Part shown: positions 42,470 through 51,131 of the stretch, piece after piece
How the letters are laid out: every line of letters begins with the position of its first letter
Position numbering within the stretch: the first letter of the stretch is position 1
Made by a program: the position numbers and the translations under genes
Origin: Lachnospiraceae bacterium
GTDB taxonomy: Bacteria; Bacillota; Clostridia; Lachnospirales; Lachnospiraceae
Direction: 5' to 3'
Assembly (NCBI GenBank): GCA_017500935.1
Contig: JAFVXW010000075.1
Location: 1 to 64,000, forward strand
DNA length: 64,000 nt
Notes under the pieces: model-generated
Database searches by the model: none
Told to the model about the DNA's origin: nothing
Seen by the model: the letters and a program-made list of their open reading frames with translations, nothing else

Positions 42470-44029
42470 TTATCTGTTTGCCAGCCATTCATCAATCTGT
42501 TTCTGCATTTCTGCAAGAATATCGTCCATGCCGGCTTTCTTTAGATTGTTGATAAAGTCATCATATTCAGCGGAAGCATCAACGGTGCCGGTGACAAAGC
42601 CGGGCAGATATTCATCTGTAATGGCAATACACTGCGCGATTTGAGCGGAAACCGGTTCTGCATTAAAGGTAAAACCAAGGATTGGAGATGCTTTGGATTT
42701 TGCGTTCAGTTCCAGAACTTCTTCGCCAAAACCGATTGCGGAAGGATCGTTGGGGTAAGTGTTAAGGGTGTTTCCAACAAAAAAGTCATATGCATAGTGA
42801 CCGCTGATAGATTTTACTACGTTGGTTTCTGTATCTGCAAATTCCCAGTCAGTGCCAAGAATACCGTAGAGATACAGATTAAGCAGTTCCTGATCGGTAT
42901 TCAGCAGATTGATAAATGCAACAGCACGTTCAATATTTTCGCAGTTAGAGGAAATAACCTGTGTATGTTCCTGAATTTTGGATGTTTTTAAAGCACTGAT
43001 TTCACCAATGGGTTGTTCTTTGAGGTAAAAGCCATACAAGTTTTTGTAAGTTTCACGACGACCAGGTACATAAACGGCCAGATGAACAGCGAAATCTTTT
43101 TCAGAGGAAGATGTTCCGCCTGTTGCGGCATCTTCTGGAATGTATCCGGCCTGATACCATCTTCTGGTTGTTTCAAGCAGAGACTTAAATTCGTCTGTTT
43201 CAAACTGGTTTACGGCAGTGGGAGTTTCTGCAGTGTCATATACAATACCGGGAACATTATGAGCTACCAAGGGATCCCAACCAAAGTAGTTACACATCAG
43301 GCTAAGAGAGTTGGCTTCTAATTTGATAGGGACAATATCAGGTTCGTTTTCTTTGACAATTGCCATGAATTCGTCGAGGTCATCAAGGGTTTTCACCTTG
43401 GTGTAATCAAATCCGTATTTTTCAATAAGGTCCTCGTTAAAGAATGCACAGAACTGGTTAGACCACTGCTGTTCAATGGGAGTTGCATAAATTTCACCAT
43501 TGAAGGTTACTGCTTCCCATACTGATTCATCAAAATGTGTCATGTATTCCGGAGCATAGGTATTGAGGGTTTCCAGAGGGATTGGTGCGAATGCACCCAT
43601 GGATACGCCAGTTGCAAGAGGGTTACAGAAACCACCGTGGGTAACATCCCATGCTTCTCCTGCTGTATACATCATTCTCAGGCGTTGTTCATATTCTGCA
43701 AAAGGAATGGGGAGCAGTGTAATCGTAGTATTTATTTTTTCTTTGGTAATCTTGTTGATTTCTTCCATGATTGCATTCAGATTTACTTCGATACTTTCAA
43801 TGGTAGGCTGTACCCAAATCAGGTTTACTTCTTCTTCGTACAGATTTACTTCTTCAGGAGTTGTTTCGGTTTCGGAAGATGAAGCAGAGTCGGTACTGCC
43901 TTCCGTAATGTTTTCCTTTTTTTCGGAAGTGTCTTGCGGGACAGAAGTTTCTTCTTGTCCGCATCCTGCAAGAGAACCGGTGATGGTGCATACTGCCAGC
44001 AGAAGGGCCATAAGCTTTTTCATTTTCAT
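42470..44029 (-). CDS. Extracellular solute-binding lipoprotein of a carbohydrate ABC importer
   Basis: The 519-residue protein has a lipoprotein signal (KKLMALLLAVCTITGSLAGC, lipidated Cys23). A Ser/Thr/Glu-rich linker to about residue 60 and a family-1 type binding fold follow. It resembles LplA/YtcQ-type proteins that bind oligosaccharides of plant polysaccharides outside the membrane. AAGGAG lies seven bases before the ATG. It is the third gene of a permease-permease-binding-protein operon. No ATPase gene is included, so a shared MsmX-type ATPase elsewhere is expected. Confidence 0.85.
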   Translation of the reverse strand: MKMKKLMALLLAVCTITGSLAGCGQEETSVPQDTSEKKENITEGSTDSASSSETETTPEEVNLYEEEVNLIWVQPTIESIEVNLNAIMEEINKITKEKINTTITLLPIPFAEYEQRLRMMYTAGEAWDVTHGGFCNPLATGVSMGAFAPIPLETLNTYAPEYMTHFDESVWEAVTFNGEIYATPIEQQWSNQFCAFFNEDLIEKYGFDYTKVKTLDDLDEFMAIVKENEPDIVPIKLEANSLSLMCNYFGWDPLVAHNVPGIVYDTAETPTAVNQFETDEFKSLLETTRRWYQAGYIPEDAATGGTSSSEKDFAVHLAVYVPGRRETYKNLYGFYLKEQPIGEISALKTSKIQEHTQVISSNCENIERAVAFINLLNTDQELLNLYLYGILGTDWEFADTETNVVKSISGHYAYDFFVGNTLNTYPNDPSAIGFGEEVLELNAKSKASPILGFTFNAEPVSAQIAQCIAITDEYLPGFVTGTVDASAEYDDFINNLKKAGMDDILAEMQKQIDEWLANR

Positions 44030-44067
44030 ATTTTATCTCCTTTTCTTTATTGTCATTCGAATCCGGT

Positions 44068-44952
44068 TTATTCTTTCACAGATCCGATTGCCATTCCTTT
44101 CACAAAATATTTCTGGAATCTGGGGAATACCAGAAGTACAGGAATAACGATTACTGCACAGACTGCCATGCGCAGACTGTCTCCGGGTAATTGGGCCAGT
44201 TGCATCTGAGCAAAATCAGAACTGGAATATTGCTTTAAGAAATCAACATTTGCCATCAGACGCTGTAAAAGAAGCTGTATAGTAACATAGCGTCCGGTAT
44301 CCATGTACATCATTGCTTCATAGTAAGCATTCCAGTAATTGATAAATAATGTCAGGCATACAGTTGCTACTGCGGGTTTAGACAGAGGAAATACCAGCTG
44401 TCCGAATATGGTATATTCATCGGCTCCGTCTATTTTTGCAGATTCGATCATACTGTTGGGAAGCTGCATAAAGTAAGCGCGGGCAATGATAACATTTACA
44501 GAGCCAAAGGCTGAAGGAAGAACCAGAATCCAGAAAGAGTTTTTCAGATTCAGGATGGATACATTGACAATGTAACTGGCAGCCATGCCGCCATTGAAAA
44601 ACATTGTGAACAAAAGCAGGAATGAAAACAATTTTACCAGAGGAAAATTCCGTTTTGACAGGACATAGGCGTATAGAGTAGAGGTAAAACAACCGATTAC
44701 AGTTCCGACAACAGCAACTGAAATGGTAGTGCCATATGCTTTCAGGATAGTACCGGAGTCCTTTAGTAAGTACTCATAGGAAGCAAGGTCCAGATGTTTG
44801 GGCCAGAGTGTAAATCCGAATTGAGTGATTTCCGCTGCATTGGTGACTGAAACGGATAAAATACACCAGATTGGATAAAGGATAAATAAACTCAGAAGGA
44901 TGAAAATAGCATATATAAGAGTATCTTCCAGGGTAATCTTTTTCTTACTCAT
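44068..44952 (-). CDS. Carbohydrate ABC permease, LplC/YtcP-like
   Basis: The 294-residue protein has six membrane segments and the EAA loop (MIESAKIDGADEYTIFGQLVFPLSKP). The family is the inner subunit of complex-sugar importers. The ATG overlaps the upstream permease stop by one base (TGATG). Confidence 0.9.
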   Translation of the reverse strand: MSKKKITLEDTLIYAIFILLSLFILYPIWCILSVSVTNAAEITQFGFTLWPKHLDLASYEYLLKDSGTILKAYGTTISVAVVGTVIGCFTSTLYAYVLSKRNFPLVKLFSFLLLFTMFFNGGMAASYIVNVSILNLKNSFWILVLPSAFGSVNVIIARAYFMQLPNSMIESAKIDGADEYTIFGQLVFPLSKPAVATVCLTLFINYWNAYYEAMMYMDTGRYVTIQLLLQRLMANVDFLKQYSSSDFAQMQLAQLPGDSLRMAVCAVIVIPVLLVFPRFQKYFVKGMAIGSVKE

Positions 44953-45908
44953 CAGATAAGTCCTCCCTCGTCACTGAAGTGTTTTGCCAGTTTATTGGCA
45001 AGTAAAAGTACAAAGAAGCCGATGATTGACTGGCTCAATCCCACTGCAGATGACATACCGACATCGCCGGTGACCCTGAGGGTACGGAAAACATAGGTAT
45101 CTATGACGTCTGTGGTACTATAAAGCAGAGAAGAGTTTCGGGGCATGTAATAAAACATACCAAAATCTGCATTGAATACTCTTCCGAGTGAAAGAATGAA
45201 CATTGTTATTACAATGGGACCAATAAAGGGCAGGGAAATATAACGCATAATCTGCAGTCTTGATGCACCGTCCAGCTTTGCAGCCTCAAAGTAAGATTTA
45301 TCTATTGCGATCAGATTACCGTAATTCACGATCACACCAAATCCAATTGATTTCCAGATGTAGCAGATTAATAGGATGATCGGCCATTTTTCAGCAGAAC
45401 CATACCACATGATTTTTTCCTTTCCTGATGCCAGAAGCAGACCATTTATAATACCATCAACATCGGAAAGATTGGCATAGAGTGCGTAAGAAGCTGCTAC
45501 CCAGGAAATTACAAAAGGAAGAAAGAGGATTGTCTGGAAGGACTTTATGGCAAATTGATTTGTAATTTCGTATAAAAGCAGTGCCAGTACAATGTTCAGC
45601 AATGTTCCTGTAAGCAAAAACAGCAGATTCATCCCCACTGTGTTTTTTAAAAGGCGCATCAAAGAACCGGATTTAAAGAAAAATTCAAAATTGTCAAAAC
45701 CGCACCAGGGACTTTTCCAAACCCCCAGGTTGTATTTGAATTTTTTGAATGATAAGATAACACCGAACATGGGAAGGTAGTTAAAAAGTAAGAGCAGAAC
45801 CATACCGGGAATTGTCATGGAGATTAACTGCAGATGTTCTTTTTTCAGTTTCTTTTTTTGTTTTGAAATGGCAGAAACTGAACTGGATACTTGGCGTCTT
45901 TTTTTCAT
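44952..45908 (-). CDS. Carbohydrate ABC permease, LplB/YteP-like
   Basis: The 318-residue protein has a basic N-terminus, six membrane segments and the EAA loop (FEAAKLDGASRLQIMRYISLPFIGP). It is the first gene of the importer operon and is divergent from a membrane AraC regulator 223 bases away. A -10 TATAAT on the minus strand (45993-45998) lacks a good -35, which suits activator control. Confidence 0.9.
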   Translation of the reverse strand: MKKRRQVSSSVSAISKQKKKLKKEHLQLISMTIPGMVLLLLFNYLPMFGVILSFKKFKYNLGVWKSPWCGFDNFEFFFKSGSLMRLLKNTVGMNLLFLLTGTLLNIVLALLLYEITNQFAIKSFQTILFLPFVISWVAASYALYANLSDVDGIINGLLLASGKEKIMWYGSAEKWPIILLICYIWKSIGFGVIVNYGNLIAIDKSYFEAAKLDGASRLQIMRYISLPFIGPIVITMFILSLGRVFNADFGMFYYMPRNSSLLYSTTDVIDTYVFRTLRVTGDVGMSSAVGLSQSIIGFFVLLLANKLAKHFSDEGGLI

Positions 45909-46080
45909 AGAGTTACCATCCGTTTCGTTTATGTGAGCTTTTGTAGAACCATGGTTTTACTTTACAGGAAAAAGACAGGTTCATAAAGTTTGATTATAAC
46001 GGAAATCATTGGGAAACACAGGGGGGGAAACTTTGAATTTTAATAGAGGGTTTGAATTTTTAGGAAGAAAATGAAAAAAC

Positions 46081-46108
46081 TTGCGGTGAAATCGTTTGGT
46101 AATATAAT
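46081..46108 (+). promoter_or_regulatory. Promoter of the AraC regulator, with a cre-like site
   Basis: TTGCGG (46081-46086), 16-bp spacer, TATAAT (46103-46108). The spacer holds TGAAATCGTTTGGT (46087-46100), one base from the catabolite-response consensus, so carbon-catabolite repression is possible. Confidence 0.5.
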
Positions 46109-46131
46109 TATATTGAGTTGGGGGTAATTGT

Positions 46132-48354
46132 ATGCATTATCTAGGGTTAAAAATAAAACAGAAAAAACATGATTATTTCTTTTCGGGAATCCTGTCAGTG
46201 ATTCTGCTTTTGGTGCTGATCCTCATAACGATTATTTTTCTTACCATTTATTCACGTTTACATGACCAGATGCTACAGTCTGCTTACACCCGGGAACAGG
46301 AGAATATTTCCAATATCAGTAATTCGGCTGTTATTATGGATAAGGCAGTTTCGTCCTGTCTGGACCAGATTTACAGTAATACAAAAATCCAGCAGTTGAT
46401 ATATGCGAAGCATTTTCAGGACACGGTTTCCATTAATTCTATTTTGCTGTTCAGAGAATATGTCAGGGCGTCTACATGGCTTGATTCGGCATATATAGTG
46501 AATGCCGGTATGGATAGTGTTGTAGATGTACTTTACACTGTAGAACCATATGTACATGCATCTGTTTCTTTTTTCGACGAGGAAACTTTCTGGGATCAGG
46601 AGTTTTTACAGGGATCAATGACTGCGTATGGCAGCAATATGCCAATTTTGAGGAAGGCACAGCTGCCGAGCACGGGCGCGGAAGAAGAAACGTTTTTCAC
46701 TTATTATACAGTTGTCAGAAGTAAAGCCGACACTTATGACGGAGTATTTGTGATCAATGTAAATGTAGATCGTCTTATGGATATGTGTTATGGAACTGCA
46801 GAAAGTTCCGGGCGTCAGATTATCGTGGCGGAAAATGAAGATAATTATTATTCAAGTAATACGTCCCTTTTGGATGATAACGGAAAAAAAGAACTGTTTG
46901 AGGAAATTGCAGCTCAGAAATCTGTAAATGGTCAATATATTGTAATGAGCGAAAAGGGTGAAATGTTTTGTACCTGGAAAAAAGAAAATGATTTGCCTTT
47001 TTTGGTGATCAGCTGTGTACCGATGGAATCTATCAGAGCACAGCTTGGACCGTTGAAATTCTGGCTGATTATTTTCTATTGTTCTGTTTTGCTGATTTTT
47101 GCAGTATCGATTTTGGTAGTAATGAGAACGTTATGGAGAAAATATGCATTGCTGCAAAAGCTATATGATAAAGAAGTTCGCAGATATTATGATAATCATA
47201 GTTATGTAAACGACACATTGCTCCGTGATTTTGTGACATCCAAAGAAGAGTATGATCTGGTAACCGAACGGTTTCGCGAAAACAATATTGATCTGGAGAC
47301 CTACCGTTGCTACAGTTTATTGTTGTTTGAGATAAAATCCATTGGAATTACAACTCAGCCTGAGACTGGAAGTACATTAAGAGCGGCATTACAGGGCGTT
47401 TTTGCTGCGGCATCAGAGCAAAGATATCGTTATGAAATTGCGGATGTCTTCCAGAACAGGCGTCTTTTGATCATGGAAAGTGCGGACGAATCTGAAATAA
47501 AGAGACTGGTGCAGCGGGTAAATGAGATTTTACCTGAAAAATGCGGATATAACATTCGCTGTCTGTATACGGTAAATGTTTCAGCACTATTTGATATTCC
47601 CAGAGAGTATCAGTTCATGACGGGGCAGGCAGGACTTTTGTATTTTTATCAGGATGTCGCCTGCATGAATACGGAGAACTTGCGAAAACGTGACTTTGTT
47701 GGTTACAGTTTCGCGGAAAAAATGAGCGAACAGATTCTGGCACAGTTAAAAACAAAAAATTTTGATGAGGTATCCGCACTTTTTTCTGAATTTTTTGAGA
47801 AATGGTTTGAACCTGCGGCAAATCAGGAGCGTACATTGGATCTGTTGATTCGGGTTATGACCAACTATGTAAAAAATTTGATTTTTGCATATGCGGTATC
47901 CATGGATTTTGATGAGATGGCTTTCCGAAGCAATGTATATCGTTGTGCTTGTGTGGAAAATGTTAAAGTTTTGTTTCTGGATCTTGTAGAAGATCTTCGT
48001 CTGGTGGTTTGCGGCAGTGGTCAGCATAATAGATATGTAGATGCTGTACTGGAAATCATTCATGCGGATTATGCGAATGTGAACTTAAATCCTGAATTTA
48101 TTGCAGAACAGATAGGACTTTCAGTTTCTCATGTGCAGTCTGTGTTCAGAACCGAAACAGGAACTTCAATTTCTCGTTATTTAAGGCAGTATCGTTTGGG
48201 AATTACGGCGCGGCTTTTAAAAGAAACCGATATTTCGGTAAATGTAATTGCAGAGCAGGCGGGATTTGGAAATCAGAATTATTATCTTACATTATTTAAA
48301 AAATATTATAAGATGACACCAAGTGAATATAGGATTCGAATGAGGGAGGATTAG
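46132..48354 (+). CDS. Membrane-bound AraC-family regulator with extracytoplasmic sensor
   Basis: The 740-residue protein has membrane helices at about 17-42 (SGILSVILLLVLILITIIFL) and about 303-328, enclosing a 260-residue outer sensor of the Cache type. A cytoplasmic linker follows. A C-terminal AraC DNA-binding pair is at about 640-740 (FIAEQIGLSVSHVQSVF, VNVIAEQAGFGNQNYYLTLF, TPSEYR). Proteins of this design control divergent oligosaccharide ABC importers. It probably senses the glycan outside and activates the importer and the downstream hydrolase genes. The next gene begins two bases after its stop. Confidence 0.85.
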   Translation: MHYLGLKIKQKKHDYFFSGILSVILLLVLILITIIFLTIYSRLHDQMLQSAYTREQENISNISNSAVIMDKAVSSCLDQIYSNTKIQQLIYAKHFQDTVSINSILLFREYVRASTWLDSAYIVNAGMDSVVDVLYTVEPYVHASVSFFDEETFWDQEFLQGSMTAYGSNMPILRKAQLPSTGAEEETFFTYYTVVRSKADTYDGVFVINVNVDRLMDMCYGTAESSGRQIIVAENEDNYYSSNTSLLDDNGKKELFEEIAAQKSVNGQYIVMSEKGEMFCTWKKENDLPFLVISCVPMESIRAQLGPLKFWLIIFYCSVLLIFAVSILVVMRTLWRKYALLQKLYDKEVRRYYDNHSYVNDTLLRDFVTSKEEYDLVTERFRENNIDLETYRCYSLLLFEIKSIGITTQPETGSTLRAALQGVFAAASEQRYRYEIADVFQNRRLLIMESADESEIKRLVQRVNEILPEKCGYNIRCLYTVNVSALFDIPREYQFMTGQAGLLYFYQDVACMNTENLRKRDFVGYSFAEKMSEQILAQLKTKNFDEVSALFSEFFEKWFEPAANQERTLDLLIRVMTNYVKNLIFAYAVSMDFDEMAFRSNVYRCACVENVKVLFLDLVEDLRLVVCGSGQHNRYVDAVLEIIHADYANVNLNPEFIAEQIGLSVSHVQSVFRTETGTSISRYLRQYRLGITARLLKETDISVNVIAEQAGFGNQNYYLTLFKKYYKMTPSEYRIRMRED

Positions 48355-48356
48355 CA

Positions 48357-49913
48357 ATGTCAGAGAAAGCGTATGCGGTATTGGTAGAGTCAGAGGGAGA
48401 GCTGTTATTTACAGTGGTTCTTTTACCGGATGCTCAGGGTACTTTTCCGATAATTCTGCAGAGATGTCCGTACGAAGAATTGACCGAAACAATGACAGAT
48501 CAGGAAGCCATAGATTATTACGCTGATATGAACAGAAGATTTGTAGAGGCCGGATATGCTGTGATCTTCCAGCATTGTCGCGGTACCGGTAAAAGCAGCG
48601 GTGATTTTATCCCTTTTATCCATGAACGGGAAGATGGTCTGGCACTGCAGCTGTGGGTAAGAAAGCAGAGTTTTTATCAGGGAGAGCTGTATCTGTTCGG
48701 AGGAAGTTATACATCAGCAGTGCATTTGGCAACGGCTCCTTTTGGACCGGATATCAAAGGTGCAATTCTGGCAGCTTTTGATCAGGAGCGATATAATATT
48801 TACTATCGAAACGGAAATCTGTGTCATGGGCTCTGCGGCGGATGGTATACGGGAATGTATAAAAAAAGAAATCGTCTTCCTAAAAGTGAAGGACCAGATT
48901 CTTTCCGGATGCTGCCATTGTCAGAGTATTCAAAGATTGTCTTTTCTGAAAAGGATTCGGTATTTGATGAGATACTGAAACATCCGGAAAAAAATGATTC
49001 TTTCTGGGATACCCGATGGGGTGGTTCAGATACGCGTCATGCGCTTGATCATGCAGGAATTCCCATATTAATGCCGGTAGGTTTTTTTGATGTGTTTTTC
49101 CGTGGCACATTAGAGATGTGGAATGAAATGGATGAAACTACACGTGGACAATCCGCCTGTGTTTTCATGCCCTATGACCATTCAGATGGGTCTATGCAGC
49201 CAATCCTATATGAAAAAGGAAAAATTGAAGAACAATTCCCAGGATACGATGTAGAGTGGTTCGACAGTATCAGGGGAAAATGTCCCGTGCCGATAGAAAC
49301 CGGAAAAATTACTTATTACAGTATGGGGGATAATTGTTGGAAATGTGATGGTTTTGAACCTGGTTCGCAATCTATGAAGATCGGACTGGGGAAAGAAAAT
49401 GTGACTTATGTGTATAATCCGTATGATCCATCTCATTATGAGGGGGGGCTCACTTCGGGGTTCAGTGGGACGGCATTTCAGTCTGCACCGGGAAGTCATT
49501 ATGGGATTCAGACCTTTTACAGTGATGTGTTTGAAAAAGATATGTGTCTCAAGGGACGAATGAAAGCTGCATTGTTTGTGAAGTCGGATTGCGAAGATAC
49601 CTGTTTTTATATGAGGATCAGTCTGGTAAAAAAAGAAGGTGATTATGGGCTTCGTGATGATATTCACAATCTGTCTGAGTTTGCGCCCGATTACAGACCG
49701 GGAGAGGAAGTGAAAATTGATTTTTTATTTGATTTCCTTGCGATACAGATAAAAGCCGGAGAACGTTTCAGGATTGATATTTCTTCATCAGCATACCCTA
49801 TTTTTGTTCCCCACACAAATAAGCGGGGATTATTCAGTGATCAGACGCAGGCTGTTTCTGCTCATAATACACTTATATGTGACAAGTCGGTTGTGACTAT
49901 TCCGCTTGTCTGA
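48357..49913 (+). CDS. CocE/NonD-family alpha/beta hydrolase
   Basis: The 518-residue protein has an X-Pro dipeptidyl-peptidase S15-type fold. The nucleophile Ser lies in LFGGSYTSAV (near residue 116), after QHCRGTGKSSG. A C-terminal beta-sandwich (from about residue 360, ending FRIDISSSAYPIF) is typical of CocE. The family cleaves esters or peptides. In a glycan locus an ester-removing role, for example deacylation of a substituted sugar, is plausible but not shown. No signal peptide. Confidence 0.78.
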   Translation: MSEKAYAVLVESEGELLFTVVLLPDAQGTFPIILQRCPYEELTETMTDQEAIDYYADMNRRFVEAGYAVIFQHCRGTGKSSGDFIPFIHEREDGLALQLWVRKQSFYQGELYLFGGSYTSAVHLATAPFGPDIKGAILAAFDQERYNIYYRNGNLCHGLCGGWYTGMYKKRNRLPKSEGPDSFRMLPLSEYSKIVFSEKDSVFDEILKHPEKNDSFWDTRWGGSDTRHALDHAGIPILMPVGFFDVFFRGTLEMWNEMDETTRGQSACVFMPYDHSDGSMQPILYEKGKIEEQFPGYDVEWFDSIRGKCPVPIETGKITYYSMGDNCWKCDGFEPGSQSMKIGLGKENVTYVYNPYDPSHYEGGLTSGFSGTAFQSAPGSHYGIQTFYSDVFEKDMCLKGRMKAALFVKSDCEDTCFYMRISLVKKEGDYGLRDDIHNLSEFAPDYRPGEEVKIDFLFDFLAIQIKAGERFRIDISSSAYPIFVPHTNKRGLFSDQTQAVSAHNTLICDKSVVTIPLV

Positions 49914-49929
49914 AATTCAAAGGAGAAAT

Positions 49930-51126
49930 ATGACTGTTTTATTACTTGTAGTTATTTATATTGCATTTATAGGACTGGGCATACCGGATTCTCTGATTGG
50001 TTCGGCCTGGCCGGCAGTTTATAAAGAATTTCAGGTTCCTGTTTCTTATGTAAGTTGTGTAACACTTCTGGTTTCAGGATGTACAGTTTTATCAAGTATT
50101 TTCAGTGACCGGATCATTAACCGTATGGGAACCGGACGAGTGACAGCAGTAAGTACGATTATGACCGCTGCTGCAATGCTTGGATTTTCAGTAAGCGGTA
50201 ATATTAATTTCATGTGCCTGCTGGCTATTCCGTTAGGGATGGGGGCAGGTGCCATAGATTCCGGACTGAATAATTATATTGCGCTGCATTATAATGCCAG
50301 TCATATGAATTATCTGCATTGTTTTTATGGAATCGGAGTGGCCTGCAGTCCATATCTGATGTCTGTTGCGCTGGCAAAAAACAGTTGGAGATCAGGGTAT
50401 CGGTATGCTTTTGGAGTACAGTCAGCCATTGCAGTGATTTTGCTGATATCGTTGCCTATATGGAATACCGTGTCGAAAAGAGCAGACAAAAATCGGCAGA
50501 ATGGGGAAGAAATAGAGACAAAAAACGGCAGTGAGATAAAAATTCTCAGCTTTGCAGAAATGATAAAAATGCCGCAGGTTCGATGGATCTGGATCATTAT
50601 GCTGGCAACCAATGCCATTGAATATGCATGCGGTACCTGGGGCAGTACTTATTTGGTAGAAGCTGGTCGGTTTCAACCGGAAAATGCAGCAAAAATATTA
50701 ACCCTGTATTATGTGGGAATGGCATTGGGAAGATTTTTGTCTGGTGTATTTGCTGCAAGGATTACGACATGGAAACGAATCTGGGCAGGCACAGCAGTTG
50801 TGTTGGCAGCATTGCTTGTATTGACAATTGTTCCAGCAGCCGGCTTTTTCCTGGTGGGATTAGGGAATGGTTCTATCTATCCAAATCTGATTTATCTGAC
50901 ACCGTATCATTTTGGACAAGATGTATCACAATCTGTTATGGGATCACAGATTGCAGCGGCTTATCTGGGTGTTATGCTGACACCGCCTTTGTTCGGCATA
51001 CTGGCGGAATGGTGGGGAATCCAGACGTTTCCAGTTTTTCTGGCTGCTTTGTTTGGGATTATGACTTTGGCCCTTGTTGAGTTCGTAAAAAAGATGAAAA
51101 CCCAGGGACAATACAGGGAGGTGTAA
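49930..51126 (+). CDS. MFS transporter (sugar-type)
   Basis: The 398-residue protein has about twelve membrane segments and the FLGLGIPDS-like start IGLGIPDSLIGSAWP, DRIINRMGTGR in the cytoplasmic loop and GSIYPNLIYLTP in the second half. It resembles FucP/fructose-type facilitators. The ATG at 49930 follows AAAGGAG; the frame also has an upstream TTG inside the preceding gene. It would import a mono- or disaccharide related to the neighbouring hydrolase. Confidence 0.8.
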   Translation: MTVLLLVVIYIAFIGLGIPDSLIGSAWPAVYKEFQVPVSYVSCVTLLVSGCTVLSSIFSDRIINRMGTGRVTAVSTIMTAAAMLGFSVSGNINFMCLLAIPLGMGAGAIDSGLNNYIALHYNASHMNYLHCFYGIGVACSPYLMSVALAKNSWRSGYRYAFGVQSAIAVILLISLPIWNTVSKRADKNRQNGEEIETKNGSEIKILSFAEMIKMPQVRWIWIIMLATNAIEYACGTWGSTYLVEAGRFQPENAAKILTLYYVGMALGRFLSGVFAARITTWKRIWAGTAVVLAALLVLTIVPAAGFFLVGLGNGSIYPNLIYLTPYHFGQDVSQSVMGSQIAAAYLGVMLTPPLFGILAEWWGIQTFPVFLAALFGIMTLALVEFVKKMKTQGQYREV

Positions 51127-51131
51127 GGCAT